Shown: positions 15,848-23,913, numbered from the stretch's first letter. The stretch: 34,789 bases of DNA from Enorma phocaeensis (GCF_016901575.1 NZ_JACJKQ010000021.1:1-34789), one strand, 5' to 3'. Numbers and translations are program-made. Notes: generated by a model from the letters alone, not told the origin.

Positions 15848-16970
15848 TTCCTACACCCGCTCGATGGATGGCCTGCACTTCTCCGACGAGGCCAAGGCCC
15901 GCATGGCCGAGGGCCTGCGTGCCGCCGCTGCCGCAAAGGGCGCCGAGAAGAACGTTCAGCCCAAAGCCCCCGCGGAGGTCCTGATCATGTCTGAGCGCCG
16001 TCCCGGTCGTCGCCGCACCCGCCGCTGGGCGCGCGTCGCCGCCGGGCTCGCCCTGGCCCTCGTGCTGGGCGGGGGTGGCACCGTCGCCGTGGCGGCGGGC
16101 GTGCTTCCCAACCCGGCCGACGTGCTCTCCGACGTCTTCGGCGGCGCGCCGGCCCAGACCGAGCTCCTGAACGAGGTGGGCCGGCCGATCGGCGCGAGCG
16201 CGACCTCGAACGGCGTCACCGTGACGGCCGAGGCCGTGGTGGGCGACCGGTCGAACCTCACCGTCGTGTACGACGTCGAGTTCGACGACCCCTCCGCGCT
16301 CGAGGGGATCGAGCCCGGCGAGGACGGCACGCTGCCGCTCGTGGCCGAGGCCACCCGCTACGTCGACGGCGTCAACGGCGGGGGCGGAGGGTCCTGGTTC
16401 TTCGACGCCGACCCGGGCGACGGAACCATCCAGTACGCCGAGACCATGGGCTTCACCACCTGGAACGGCGCCGGCATCATCGGGCGCACCATGCGCTTCT
16501 GGATGAGCGAAATCAGGGCCTACGATGCCGAGGGTGGGTACACGACCCTGGTGACCGGCAACTGGAGCCTCAAGTTCGAGATGAACTACGCCGACACGAC
16601 CGTCGACCTCCCGGCCGGCCAGGAAACTACCTGGCAGGGCGCGGACATCACAATTGACGCCGTGACGGTGTCCTCCGTCGGCGTCACGGTCGACTACACG
16701 ATCGAGCGCCAGATCGGCGACCTCGGCCCCTCGGGTAGGCTGAGCGACGAGGCGCAGGCCAAGCAGGACGCGGTCCTAGGCCTCCCCGTCACCGTGACCT
16801 TCGCGGACGGCACCACGTTCGACGCGGCCAACGCCAACACGCACGCGGAGGAGCAGAATGACGGCACGAGCGCCGTCACCAAGACGGTGACCTACGACCG
16901 CATCATCGCCGCGGGTGACATCTTAAGCGTGATCGTAGGCGACGTGGAGATTCCCGTGAGCGCCGCATAA
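15831..16970 (+). CDS. DUF4179 membrane protein, probable anti-sigma factor
   Basis: A 379-residue protein with three parts: an N-terminal cytoplasmic segment (residues 1-65; FSDEAKARMAEGLRAAAAAK, then a basic stretch RRPGRRRTRRW), one membrane helix (about 67-91), and a long extracytoplasmic beta-rich domain with DUF4179-like repeats (NGVTVTAEAVVGDRSNLTVV, and near the C-terminus VTVSSVGVTVDYTIERQ). Glycine-rich GGGGGS lies near residue 185. The N-terminal segment presumably binds the sigma factor encoded just upstream. Start ATG at 15831 follows AAGGGAG and overlaps the sigma gene. Anti-sigma function is inferred from context and family. Confidence 0.8.
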   Translation: MTSPLDSYTRSMDGLHFSDEAKARMAEGLRAAAAAKGAEKNVQPKAPAEVLIMSERRPGRRRTRRWARVAAGLALALVLGGGGTVAVAAGVLPNPADVLSDVFGGAPAQTELLNEVGRPIGASATSNGVTVTAEAVVGDRSNLTVVYDVEFDDPSALEGIEPGEDGTLPLVAEATRYVDGVNGGGGGSWFFDADPGDGTIQYAETMGFTTWNGAGIIGRTMRFWMSEIRAYDAEGGYTTLVTGNWSLKFEMNYADTTVDLPAGQETTWQGADITIDAVTVSSVGVTVDYTIERQIGDLGPSGRLSDEAQAKQDAVLGLPVTVTFADGTTFDAANANTHAEEQNDGTSAVTKTVTYDRIIAAGDILSVIVGDVEIPVSAA

Positions 16971-16993
16971 GGATGCGACAACCGGAACACGAG

Positions 16994-17025
16994 AGGGGCG
17001 CGCCGCTGCGGCTCGCCCCTTTCTT
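16994..17025 (+). terminator. Rho-independent terminator of the sigma/anti-sigma operon
   Basis: AGGGGCG (16994-17000) pairs with CGCCCCT (17014-17020), with further GCCGC/GCGGC pairing inside, followed by TTTCTT. It lies 24 bp after the anti-sigma stop codon. Confidence 0.75.
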
Positions 17026-17049
17026 GCGGCCATTCTCATTCCGCTCTCC

Positions 17050-17069
17050 GCAGCCCCATCCGGGGCTGC
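17050..17069 (-). terminator. Hairpin at the 3' end of the GNAT-nucleotidyltransferase gene
   Basis: GCAGCCCC and GGGGCTGC form a perfect 8-bp stem with a 4-nt loop, 2 bp beyond the stop codon of the leftward gene. No T-tract follows, so it would be a U-less (I-shaped) terminator, a class described in actinobacteria. Confidence 0.45.
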
Positions 17070-17071
17070 TC

Positions 17072-18187
17072 CTACTCCCCGTGCGCCACGCACTCGATGC
17101 GCATGGCGGCGTAGGCGGCGGCGACGCGGGCGTAGCGCGCTGGGTCGTACCCGATGCGGTCGATCTCGGCGACGTCGTGCGCGTCCTTCTCGCGCCCGCT
17201 CGCGACCTTGGCAGCGCGGACGGACTCGAGCGTAGCGCAGCCGACGGCCGCGCCGGTTGGCAGTGCGCGCTCCTCAAAGAGGTCGCCCTCCTCGACGCCG
17301 GGGACGACAGCCTCGAGCAGGGCGTCAAAGCCGTCGGTCGCCGCGACCGCAGCGTTGCGCTGGCGGAGGTCATTTCCCTCGAGGAGGAACGGGCAGAAGC
17401 TCACGAGCACTCCGTCGACGATCGCGTGGGCGCCGAAGTCGCCACGGCCCCCGTTGCATCCCAGGTTGAGCGAGTCGAGCGCGGGGTCGTACAGGCCCTC
17501 CGCGTCGAGCCAGGAGCGCACGGCCGGCATGTCGCCCAGGCGCACCGAGACGTCCGCGTCGCCGTGGGGCCTCCCGGAGTCGCGCCCGGAGGCAACCCAG
17601 GGCACGAGGCCTCCCTGTAGGTAGGCCCTCCCAGCGAGGCCGGGGGCGGTCAGCACCCGCAGGGCGGCCGCGCGCGCCTGCTCGAAGGGGGCTCCCCCGC
17701 GGGCGCCCTCGTCACGCCCGCCGAGCGGCAGCGCCATCACGGCCTCCCCGTCGTCGCCGGAGACCTCCCGAAAGCCGAGCCGCTCGTAGAGTCGCACTGC
17801 GCGGTTGGAGCGCTGCACCGAGAGCGCCAGCACGGGGTGGCCGAGCTCTGAGCACCGCTCGATGAGGGAGGAGAGCAGGGCGGTCCCCAACCCGCGGCCG
17901 CGATGGCCCGGCAGGACGGAGACGGCGAGCTCCGGCACGCCGTCCCCCGCGAAGCCGTAGCCGCGCATGAGGCGCGCCCAGGCGGCCCCCACGACCTCGC
18001 CGCCCTCCTCGGCGCAGACGGCAACGTCGCCGGCTCGGCCGAAGCCCTCGACGTAGACGCGCAGCACCGGGCCGGCGGTCACAGAGCGCGGCGGGCGCGG
18101 CTCGCCCGGCTCGGTGTGGATCGCCTGGTACAGGAACTCGTCCAGCAGTCCGTACTCACCGGGCAGCATCTCCCTGATTCTCGACAT
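17072..18187 (-). CDS. GNAT acetyltransferase fused to a nucleotidyltransferase-like domain
   Basis: A 371-residue two-domain protein. Residues 1-155 are a GNAT domain: MLPGEYGLLDEFLYQAIH, acetyl-CoA loop ELAVSVLPGHRGRGLGTALL (acetyl-CoA binding RGRGLG at about 96-101), and RSNRAVRLYERLGFREV. Residues ~165-371 resemble aminoglycoside-type nucleotidyltransferases: YLQGGLVPWVASGRDSGRPH then GDADVSVRLGD, with Asp210 and Asp212 as candidate metal ligands. The C-terminus reads EIDRIGYDPARYARV then CVAHGE. Such enzymes acetylate or nucleotidylate small molecules; a resistance role is possible but unproven. Start ATG at 18187; no operon partner. The last ~31 residues recur as a fragment at 23617. 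Confidence 0.75.
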   Translation of the reverse strand: MSRIREMLPGEYGLLDEFLYQAIHTEPGEPRPPRSVTAGPVLRVYVEGFGRAGDVAVCAEEGGEVVGAAWARLMRGYGFAGDGVPELAVSVLPGHRGRGLGTALLSSLIERCSELGHPVLALSVQRSNRAVRLYERLGFREVSGDDGEAVMALPLGGRDEGARGGAPFEQARAAALRVLTAPGLAGRAYLQGGLVPWVASGRDSGRPHGDADVSVRLGDMPAVRSWLDAEGLYDPALDSLNLGCNGGRGDFGAHAIVDGVLVSFCPFLLEGNDLRQRNAAVAATDGFDALLEAVVPGVEEGDLFEERALPTGAAVGCATLESVRAAKVASGREKDAHDVAEIDRIGYDPARYARVAAAYAAMRIECVAHGE

Positions 18188-18321
18188 AACTGTCCCTCCA
18201 TCCGATAGCGAAAGCGTCGGGCGTCATCGGCTAGAGGTCTGTCGTCATGCGTGCCTCCTCAGGAGGGGACATCTGGGACGATTCTACCCGCGGCGAGGCC
18301 CACGGACGCACGGGGACGAGC

Positions 18322-18354
18322 GGGCGCCCCGCGGGAGGCTCCCGCGGGGCGCCC
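18322..18354. terminator. Perfect 16-bp inverted repeat after the HTH-membrane gene
   Basis: GGGCGCCCCGCGGGAG (18322-18337), one centre base, then its exact reverse complement (18339-18354). The 33-bp structure lies 31 bp beyond the stop of the leftward HTH gene and 134 bp upstream of the GNAT gene. It has no T-tract on either strand. It is probably a U-less terminator, though an operator or other palindromic role is possible. Confidence 0.5.
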
Positions 18355-18385
18355 GACGGCATTATCGATTCCGGCGGGGCCACGC

Positions 18386-19213
18386 CTACCCGCGGCGGTA
18401 CCTCCGCCCAATCGCCCAGAACGCGAGGAGCGAGATCGCGCCGCCCGAAACGGCAATCCAGCCGCGCGGCGAGGCGAGGCCGCCCGTCGCGGCACCGAGG
18501 GCAATGGCTCCCACGACCCAGAGCGCCGGCAAGATGGCCGCCGTCCACGCCGGGCGGGCGTAACGGCCCAGCATCCGTGCCGCCACCAGCGCCGCGATAA
18601 CGCCAACCGCCGCCGCGAGTCCGATGAACCCCCGCATATCGAGCATCAGGTCGCTCAGCACGAGCACGCCGATGCCCACGGCGAGCCCCACGAACACCTG
18701 GAGCACCAACCGCATGACGTTGGCAGAGGCGCTCTCCTGGGCCGCCTCCGCAGGGTCGCCGGATGCCGCGCCCAGAAGCTCAGCCGCGCTCTTAGCCTCC
18801 CGGCCCTCCCCGCCGCGCCGCGCGACAAGGGCGACCACGGCGGACGCCAGCACCAGCGCCGCCAACAGCAGGCGCAGCACCGGCTCCAGGTACGCGCGCC
18901 CCACCACCGCCGTGATGGCGAGCACGGCGATGACGGCGACCTCCACCGCCCCCAGCGCCATCGCGAAGGCCCTCGTCCGCTGCTCGTTCTTCTCGACCAT
19001 CTCACGCATCTCGTCCACGTCCCCTCTCACCATCTCGTCGATCGTGGTGCCGAAGAGGTTCGCGAGGAGGAGCATGCTCTGGACGTCGGGCAGGGTCCTG
19101 CCGGTCTCCCAGTGCGAGATCGTGACGCGGCTCACGTAGAGCCTCTGCGCGAGCTCGTCCTGGGAGAGCCCGAGCCGCTGCCTGCGCTCCCTGATCTGGT
19201 TGCCGATGTCCAT
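18386..19213 (-). CDS. XRE-family HTH regulator with multiple membrane helices
   Basis: A 275-residue protein. Residues 1-62 form an XRE helix-turn-helix (IGNQIRERRQRLGLSQDELA then QRLYVSRVTISHWETGRTLP, IDEMVRGD). A linker with VEKNEQRTRAFAM follows, then four or more hydrophobic helices (VEVAVIAVLAITAVV, LLLAALVLASAVVALVA, LVLQVFVGLAVGIGVLVLSD, AAAVGVIAALVAARML and further). It is probably a membrane-anchored or signal-coupled transcription regulator. ATG at 19213 was chosen because GAGGA lies 7 bp before it; 62 further codons upstream are not family-like. The downstream perfect palindrome (18322-18354) may end its transcript. No sensed ligand can be proposed. Confidence 0.85.
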   Translation of the reverse strand: MDIGNQIRERRQRLGLSQDELAQRLYVSRVTISHWETGRTLPDVQSMLLLANLFGTTIDEMVRGDVDEMREMVEKNEQRTRAFAMALGAVEVAVIAVLAITAVVGRAYLEPVLRLLLAALVLASAVVALVARRGGEGREAKSAAELLGAASGDPAEAAQESASANVMRLVLQVFVGLAVGIGVLVLSDLMLDMRGFIGLAAAVGVIAALVAARMLGRYARPAWTAAILPALWVVGAIALGAATGGLASPRGWIAVSGGAISLLAFWAIGRRYRRG

Positions 19214-19279
19214 GCGCGCTTCCTCAACTCTCGCTGCCTCTCCTGCAACCCCAACGTAGCCGAGGGGCGTCCAGGGTGC

Positions 19280-19295
19280 AGTATAAAGTGCTTTA
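19280..19295 (-). promoter_or_regulatory. Promoter and candidate autoregulatory site of the HTH-membrane gene
   Basis: On the minus strand TATACT (19280-19285) is a good -10 box 67 bp before the start codon. It overlaps the palindrome TAAAG-TG-CTTTA (19284-19295). An XRE protein binding there would block its own promoter. Seen in sequence; the role is inferred. Confidence 0.45.
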
Positions 19296-19429
19296 CAGGT
19301 CATCTGAGCTGCGGAGCAAGGTCTTCCGTCGAAGCAGCGCCACCAGAGATCGAGGGCGGTTCGCCCGGGAGGACGGGCGCGACGCCGGGGAGGGGCCACC
19401 GTGGGGACTTCTCGCGGCGGCCCTCGGCG

Positions 19430-21097
19430 TCACTCGCCCCAGCCGGGGCCCGGGAGACCGCGGCGGGCGACCGCGCGGAGGGCTGCCAGGCCGGCGAACG
19501 CGCAGGCGGCGGGGGCGGCGAGGTTGATCGCGACCGACGCCGCGGGCCCGAGGGTGCCCGCAGCCGTCACCGAGAGGAATCCGAGGCCGAGCGAGGCGAG
19601 GGCCCCGCCGAGCGCCCCGACCATCATGGGCAGGCCGCGCTTGACGACCTCGGCGGGCGTGGTCCAGGAGAGGTTGGGCCGCGAGGCGTCGATCGCGAGC
19701 GCGACCGAGGCGAAGCCCGTGAGCATCCCGACGGCCGCCACGACGCACTGAAGCACCAGGAGCGGCGCGGTGCCGCGCGCCAGCAATGCGACGGCGGAGA
19801 CCGCAACCGCCGCCCCGCCGAGCACGAGGTTGGCGAGGAGCTTGGAGCCGAGCACCGTCCCCGCGCCCACCGGCGCCGTGAGCATGAGCCAGCTCGCGCG
19901 CGCCTCGAGCGAGACCGCGGGTCCCGCCGTGAGCGACATAGCGCCGCAGAACCCGAAGACCCACGGCAGCGCCGCGTCGATTTGGGCGCGCATCGCCGCA
20001 ACAGCCTGGACGTCGAGTTGCACGCCGTCGACGACCCCGGAAGTGAGGAGCGCGTCCGCGCCGAAGAGGGCGATCGCGCCCGCGGCCACGACCATGAGGA
20101 TGAGCCCCGCGCAGCTGTTCAGCGCGTAGAAGGGCATGGAGCCGATGCGGCGAAGCTCCTTGACCGTGAGGGCGCGAAGCGGGGTCACGGCGCCGCGGGA
20201 GGTTGCGGCGGGGCGCGCACGGCGGCGGGGTCCGGAGGTCGCCACGGCGTTCGCGTGCGGATAGCGTGCCGCGAGGGCCAGCGTCACGACCACGGGGAGC
20301 GCAAGCGAAAGCGCAGCAAAGGCGAGAAGACCCGCGAGGGACCCCTCCCGGACCGCAGCGGCCGCCCAAGCCGCCGGCGGGTAGGCGGATGTCACGGCCG
20401 CTGAGAGCGCGCCCGCCACGTCGCCCATCACCACGAGGGCCACCGCGTCGTCGACCCCCGACGAGGCTCGGCCGAGGGCGAGCGACCCGGCGACGACGGC
20501 CACGACGAACAGCGCCGAGAGGGTGAGCTGGACCGCGCCCGCGTGCCGGAACCTCACGGCGACCGACGTGAGGGCGAGCGAGACGAGCGTGGCCACGGCC
20601 GCCGGCGCGAGCGGCGCCAGCACGGAGACGGCCGCAGCGGTGGCGACCGCGGCGGGAGAGGCGGGCGCAGAGGTGAAGTACGCCGCGTACAGCGGCGCCG
20701 ACAGCAGCGCCGAGAGCGCGACGCCGAAGCCGTAGAGCGGGGCCGTCCGCGCGAGCACCACCGTTCGCACGGGAACGGGCAGCGCCGCCACGAGGTCGTA
20801 GTCGCGGCAGCCGAAGACCGTGCCCGGTGCCTTGACAAACACGAGCGCCACCGCGGCGAGCGAGCCCGCAAGCGCGGCGAGCGCCGGAATCGCCCCGGCC
20901 GCGCCCACGGCGACCATGCTGCCCCCGAGCAACCACATGCTGGCCACCGCCATGCCGGCAAGCAAGACAACGAGCGCCGCGGCGCCGAACAGCCGCGCAC
21001 GGCCCCTCCCGCCCCGGAAGCCGAGGCCGTAGAGGAGCGAACGCGCCTGCAGCGAGAGCAGCGGGACGAGGGCACGCCCGCGAGAGTGAGAAGTCAT
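19430..21097 (-). CDS. ABC exporter permease, 555 residues
   Basis: A large, alanine-rich hydrophobic protein with about twelve membrane segments in two halves, separated by a basic cytoplasmic loop (GPRRRARPAATSRG then LRALTVKELRRIGSMPFYAL). The N-terminus LVPLLSLQARSLLYGLG is typical of the long ABC-2-like permeases that accompany YtrA-type regulators. ATG at 21097 is preceded by GAGGTG and lies 5 bp after the ATPase gene, so they are co-transcribed. A longer open frame continuing upstream to 21757 is only the shadow of the ATPase gene. The substrate is unknown. GC content is very high, giving long spurious frames on the other strand. Confidence 0.85.
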   Translation of the reverse strand: MTSHSRGRALVPLLSLQARSLLYGLGFRGGRGRARLFGAAALVVLLAGMAVASMWLLGGSMVAVGAAGAIPALAALAGSLAAVALVFVKAPGTVFGCRDYDLVAALPVPVRTVVLARTAPLYGFGVALSALLSAPLYAAYFTSAPASPAAVATAAAVSVLAPLAPAAVATLVSLALTSVAVRFRHAGAVQLTLSALFVVAVVAGSLALGRASSGVDDAVALVVMGDVAGALSAAVTSAYPPAAWAAAAVREGSLAGLLAFAALSLALPVVVTLALAARYPHANAVATSGPRRRARPAATSRGAVTPLRALTVKELRRIGSMPFYALNSCAGLILMVVAAGAIALFGADALLTSGVVDGVQLDVQAVAAMRAQIDAALPWVFGFCGAMSLTAGPAVSLEARASWLMLTAPVGAGTVLGSKLLANLVLGGAAVAVSAVALLARGTAPLLVLQCVVAAVGMLTGFASVALAIDASRPNLSWTTPAEVVKRGLPMMVGALGGALASLGLGFLSVTAAGTLGPAASVAINLAAPAACAFAGLAALRAVARRGLPGPGWGE

Positions 21098-21102
21098 CGC
21101 AA

Positions 21103-21855
21103 TCACCTCGTCCTTCTCGCCACGACGAAGTCGTTCTTCTCGTCCACGAGCTCGAGGAACACGTCCTCGAGCGAGGCCGAGCCGCGCACCTCGTCGGTCG
21201 GGCCGGAGGCGACGAGCTCGCCGCGGCGGATCACGGCGACGGTGTCGCAGAGCTTCTCCACCACCTCGAGAACGTGCGACGAGAAGAACACCGCGCCGCC
21301 GGAGTCGGCGCGCTCGCGCAGGATAGCCTTGAGCTCGTGGGAGGCCGAGGGGTCGAGGCCCACGAACGGCTCGTCCAGCACGAGGAGCGCCGGGTCGTGC
21401 AGGAGCGCGCCTGTGAGCACGAGCTTCTGGCGCATGCCGTGGGAGTATGCGGAGACGGGGTCGCCGAGCGCATCCGAGAGCTCCAGGCGCCCCGCGAGCT
21501 CGCCCGCGCGCCGCCAGCGCTCCTCCGTGCCCACGCCGAAGACGTCCGCGATCAGGTCCAGGTACTGTATGCCGGTGAGGAAGTCGTAGACGTCGGGGTT
21601 GTCCGGCACGTAGGCCATGAGGCGCTTGGCGGCCACGGGCTCGCGCCAGACGTCCGTGCCGCACACGCGGACCTCTCCTGAGGTGGGCGGCTGCGCGCCC
21701 ACCACCGAGCGGATGAGCGTGGTCTTGCCGGCGCCGTTGTGGCCGATGAAGCCGCATATCTCTCCGGGGGCGACCGAGAGCGAGAGGTCGCGCACGGCCA
21801 CCTTGCCCCGGTACTCCTTCCGATAGTGGCTCACGTCGAGGACGGGTGCCTTCAT
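21103..21855 (-). CDS. ABC transporter ATP-binding protein (YtrB-like)
   Basis: A 250-residue nucleotide-binding subunit: Walker A GHNGAGKT (38-45), Q-loop region MAYVPDNPDVYDFLTGIQYL, signature AYSHGMRQKLVL, Walker B LLVLDEPFVGLDP and switch FFSSHVLEVVE. The divergence from the LSGGQ consensus (SHGMRQ) is usual in this group. ATG at 21855 is preceded by AGGAGG. It forms an exporter with the 555-residue permease and is divergently transcribed from a GntR regulator; both promoters share an intergenic region with paired operator repeats. Confidence 0.93.
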   Translation of the reverse strand: MKAPVLDVSHYRKEYRGKVAVRDLSLSVAPGEICGFIGHNGAGKTTLIRSVVGAQPPTSGEVRVCGTDVWREPVAAKRLMAYVPDNPDVYDFLTGIQYLDLIADVFGVGTEERWRRAGELAGRLELSDALGDPVSAYSHGMRQKLVLTGALLHDPALLVLDEPFVGLDPSASHELKAILRERADSGGAVFFSSHVLEVVEKLCDTVAVIRRGELVASGPTDEVRGSASLEDVFLELVDEKNDFVVARRTR

Positions 21856-21888
21856 GGGTGCCTCCTGATTCGTACGTTTGTTATCTCT

Positions 21889-21966
21889 GCTATAGGTCAG
21901 CTATAACAATTGGCGGCATACTACCACTCTTGTGGACCATTTGCTATAGTTCACATAGAACAATTT
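21889..21966. promoter_or_regulatory. Paired operators between the ABC exporter and the GntR regulator
   Basis: Two direct copies of a 24-bp element (21889-21912 and 21943-21966) match at 19 of 24 positions without gaps. Both start GCTATAG-N-TCA and share AACAATT at positions 17-23. The first contains the inverted repeat TATAG-N5-CTATA; the second has CTAT-N7-ATAG. One copy lies near each divergent gene. On the minus strand TTGTTA and AGATAA, 17 bp apart, could be the ABC promoter overlapping copy 1. YtrA-type GntR repressors bind such sites, so this is most likely a shared operator pair. Confidence 0.7.
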
Positions 21967-21983
21967 CCGGGAACGGGAGCCCC

Positions 21984-22361
21984 ATGGTCATCACGGTCGA
22001 CAAGCTGTCGGACGCGCCGCTCTACCTGCAGCTGCGCGACTCGGTCATAGCCGGCATCGCCGCCGGCGAGCTGCGTCCCGGCGACGCCCTGCCCTCCGTG
22101 CGCTCGCTCGCCGAGGACCTGGGCATCAACCTGCACACCGTCAACAAGGCCTATGCGACGCTGCGCGACGAGGGCTACGTCATCATGCTCGGCCGGCGCG
22201 GCGCCTACGTTGCCGACGCACCGGCCGACCCCGCCGCCGGCATGGGCGAGGCCGCCCTCGAGGCGTCCCTCGCCAAGCTCGCCACCGAGTTCAAGGCGAG
22301 CGGCGGCACGCGCGAGGCGTTCCTCGCCGCCGCGGGGCGCGCCGCACAGGATCTGGACTAG
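21984..22361 (+). CDS. GntR-family regulator, YtrA subfamily
   Basis: A 125-residue short GntR protein: winged-helix domain (APLYLQLRDSVIAGIAAGEL then RPGDALPSVRSLAEDLGINL then HTVNKAYATLRDEGYVIMLG) followed by only ~45 residues, the hallmark of the YtrA subfamily that has no large effector domain. YtrA-type proteins repress neighbouring ABC exporter genes. ATG at 21984 follows GGGAG; an open frame extends upstream but overlaps the operator repeats. It is 9 bp upstream of the DUF1648 membrane gene and divergent from the ABC exporter genes, and should control both. Confidence 0.92.
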   Translation: MVITVDKLSDAPLYLQLRDSVIAGIAAGELRPGDALPSVRSLAEDLGINLHTVNKAYATLRDEGYVIMLGRRGAYVADAPADPAAGMGEAALEASLAKLATEFKASGGTREAFLAAAGRAAQDLD

Positions 22362-22370
22362 GGAGCGAAC

Positions 22371-23483
22371 ATGTCCCCTGATCTCATATCGCTCGTCACC
22401 AGCGCGTCAATGGCGCTCGTCACCCTCCTCTCCGGCTGCCTCATCGCTGCGACGCCCTGGCTCACCCGCGGGCGTGAGGCCTTCGCGGTGAGCGTGCCCG
22501 AGACCGCGCAGGCGGACCCCCGCATCCGCCGCATGCGCCGTGCCTACCTCGCCTGCACCCTCGCGGTCTCGGCCGCGTCCGCCGTCGCCGCCTTGACGCT
22601 CTGGTCCGCGAACCCGCTCGCAATGGCGGCGGTCGTGTGCGCGCCGGTGGCGGCGGGCTTCCTGCTCATGCTCGCCTTCCGCGCCCGCGTGATGGCGATC
22701 AAGCGCTCGGAGGGATGGGGGACGCGCAGCGCGCGGCTCTCCACCGTCGCCGGCGCGGCCGAGGCGAACGCGCCCCGTCCGCTCCCCCTCGCCTGGGACC
22801 TCCTGTATCTGCCCGTGATCCTGGCAACGCTCGCCCTCTCGCTCGCCCTCTACCCCGCGATGCCCGACCCCGTGCCCGTGCACTTCGACGCCGCGGGCGT
22901 GGCCGACGGCTACATGGCCAAGGGCTGGCAGGTCATCGCCATGCCGACTGCCGTCCAGGCGTTCATGGCGCTCTGCCTCACCGCGTCGCACTGGCAGATC
23001 CTGAGGAGCCGCAGGCCGTCCTCGCCCGAGCATCCCGTTGCCTCCGCCATCGCCTACGGCATGTTCGCCCGGGCCCAGAGCGCGACGCTCCTCGTCACGG
23101 GCATCGTGATAACCGTGTCGATCGCGATCATGCCGCTCGCCTTCGCCGGCGTCGTCACCTCGGACCAATCCTTTGTTGCGCTCATCGTCATCATCATCGC
23201 CGCGATACTCCCCAACCTCGCCGTCTCGCTCGTCTACGGTCAGGCGGGGTCACGCCTCCTGCGGCGCATGACGGCGTCGAGCGTGCTCGACTACGACGAC
23301 GACGAGCGCTGGCGCCTCGGCCTCTTCTACGTCAACCGCGAGGACCCATCCGTCGTGGTGCCCCGGCGCTTCGGCATCGGCTGGGCCATGAACTGGGGCA
23401 ACCCCAAGTCATGGGGCCTCGCCGCCCTCCTCGTTGCCGCGATCGCGGCGTTCGTCGTGCTCGTCGAGGTCTTGTTCAGGTAG
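22371..23483 (+). CDS. DUF1648/DUF5808 multi-pass membrane protein
   Basis: A 370-residue membrane protein. After two or three N-terminal helices comes a DUF1648-type segment (LYPAMPDPVPVHFDAAGVAD with GYMAKGW), as in SdpI-like proteins. More helices follow, and then a C-terminal DUF5808-like motif, YDDDERWRLGLFYVNREDPS with VPRRFGIGWAMNWGNP, and a last helix. Its function is unknown; SdpI relatives give immunity to self-produced toxins, and many DUF1648 proteins sit beside YtrA regulators. It is translated right after the GntR gene (9-bp gap, ribosome binding site GGGAGCG), so it is part of the same regulon. No enzyme motif is visible. Confidence 0.85.
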   Translation: MSPDLISLVTSASMALVTLLSGCLIAATPWLTRGREAFAVSVPETAQADPRIRRMRRAYLACTLAVSAASAVAALTLWSANPLAMAAVVCAPVAAGFLLMLAFRARVMAIKRSEGWGTRSARLSTVAGAAEANAPRPLPLAWDLLYLPVILATLALSLALYPAMPDPVPVHFDAAGVADGYMAKGWQVIAMPTAVQAFMALCLTASHWQILRSRRPSSPEHPVASAIAYGMFARAQSATLLVTGIVITVSIAIMPLAFAGVVTSDQSFVALIVIIIAAILPNLAVSLVYGQAGSRLLRRMTASSVLDYDDDERWRLGLFYVNREDPSVVVPRRFGIGWAMNWGNPKSWGLAALLVAAIAAFVVLVEVLFR

Positions 23484-23593
23484 GGCGGGCAGCGAGCGTG
23501 CCCTGAGCGCGAGCCAGAAGCAGGGGGCAGCGACGAGCGTCATGAAACCCAGAGCCGAACCCACGCCATGAAACACCGCCGATAGGCAGCCCT

Positions 23594-23617
23594 CCCCTCG
23601 CCTTCAGATGGCCCGCC
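23594..23617 (+). repeat. 24-bp imperfect direct repeat, right copy
   Basis: Starts CCCCTCGCCTTCA and ends TGGCCCGCC; it matches the left copy at 15056-15079 at 21 of 24 positions. It ends at the stop codon of the nucleotidyltransferase-like fragment, so it may be inherited 3' flank rather than a mobile-element end. Confidence 0.5.
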
Positions 23618-23880
23618 TACTCCCCGTGGGCCACGCAGTCGATGCGCATGGGCTCATGGGAGGCGGACACACGGGCGTAGCGCGCGGGGTCGCAGCCAAT
23701 GCGGTCGACGACATGGGCTGGCAGCACCAGCATGCGGCGCACGTCAGGACACTCGCTGAGAACGGGTTCACTCAGAGCATGTCGAGGAAGGGCGACTGCC
23801 TGGACAGCGGGGCGACCGAGCAGATCTTCAGCCATATGAGGGACGAGTTCTTCCGCGGCCACGGCGCGCAGGTGATACAT
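23617..23880 (-). pseudogene. C-terminal fragment related to the GNAT-nucleotidyltransferase gene
   Basis: The minus-strand frame ends VVDRIGCDPARYARVSASHE, PMRIDCVAHGE, closely matching the last ~31 residues of the protein at 17072-18187. The DNA around both stop codons is also similar. Upstream residues (MYHLRAVAAEELVPHMAEDL and onward) do not match that protein and show no recognisable domain, and the frame runs into the ATPase upstream repeats. I interpret it as the end of a deleted paralogue. Only the ~31-residue tail is firmly supported. Confidence 0.6.
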
Positions 23881-23913
23881 GATGTGCCGCAAGGCTGATT
23901 CTAGGCCCCAATA

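Noticed and set aside
18251-20404. 717-codon plus-strand frame over the HTH and ABC permease genes
   Set aside because: Low-complexity Arg/Gly/Ala-rich product spanning two genes on the other strand; a GC-composition artefact.
21098-21757. N-terminal extension of the 555-residue ABC permease
   Set aside because: It is an alternative frame of the ABC ATPase gene; the permease-like sequence and a ribosome binding site begin at 21097.
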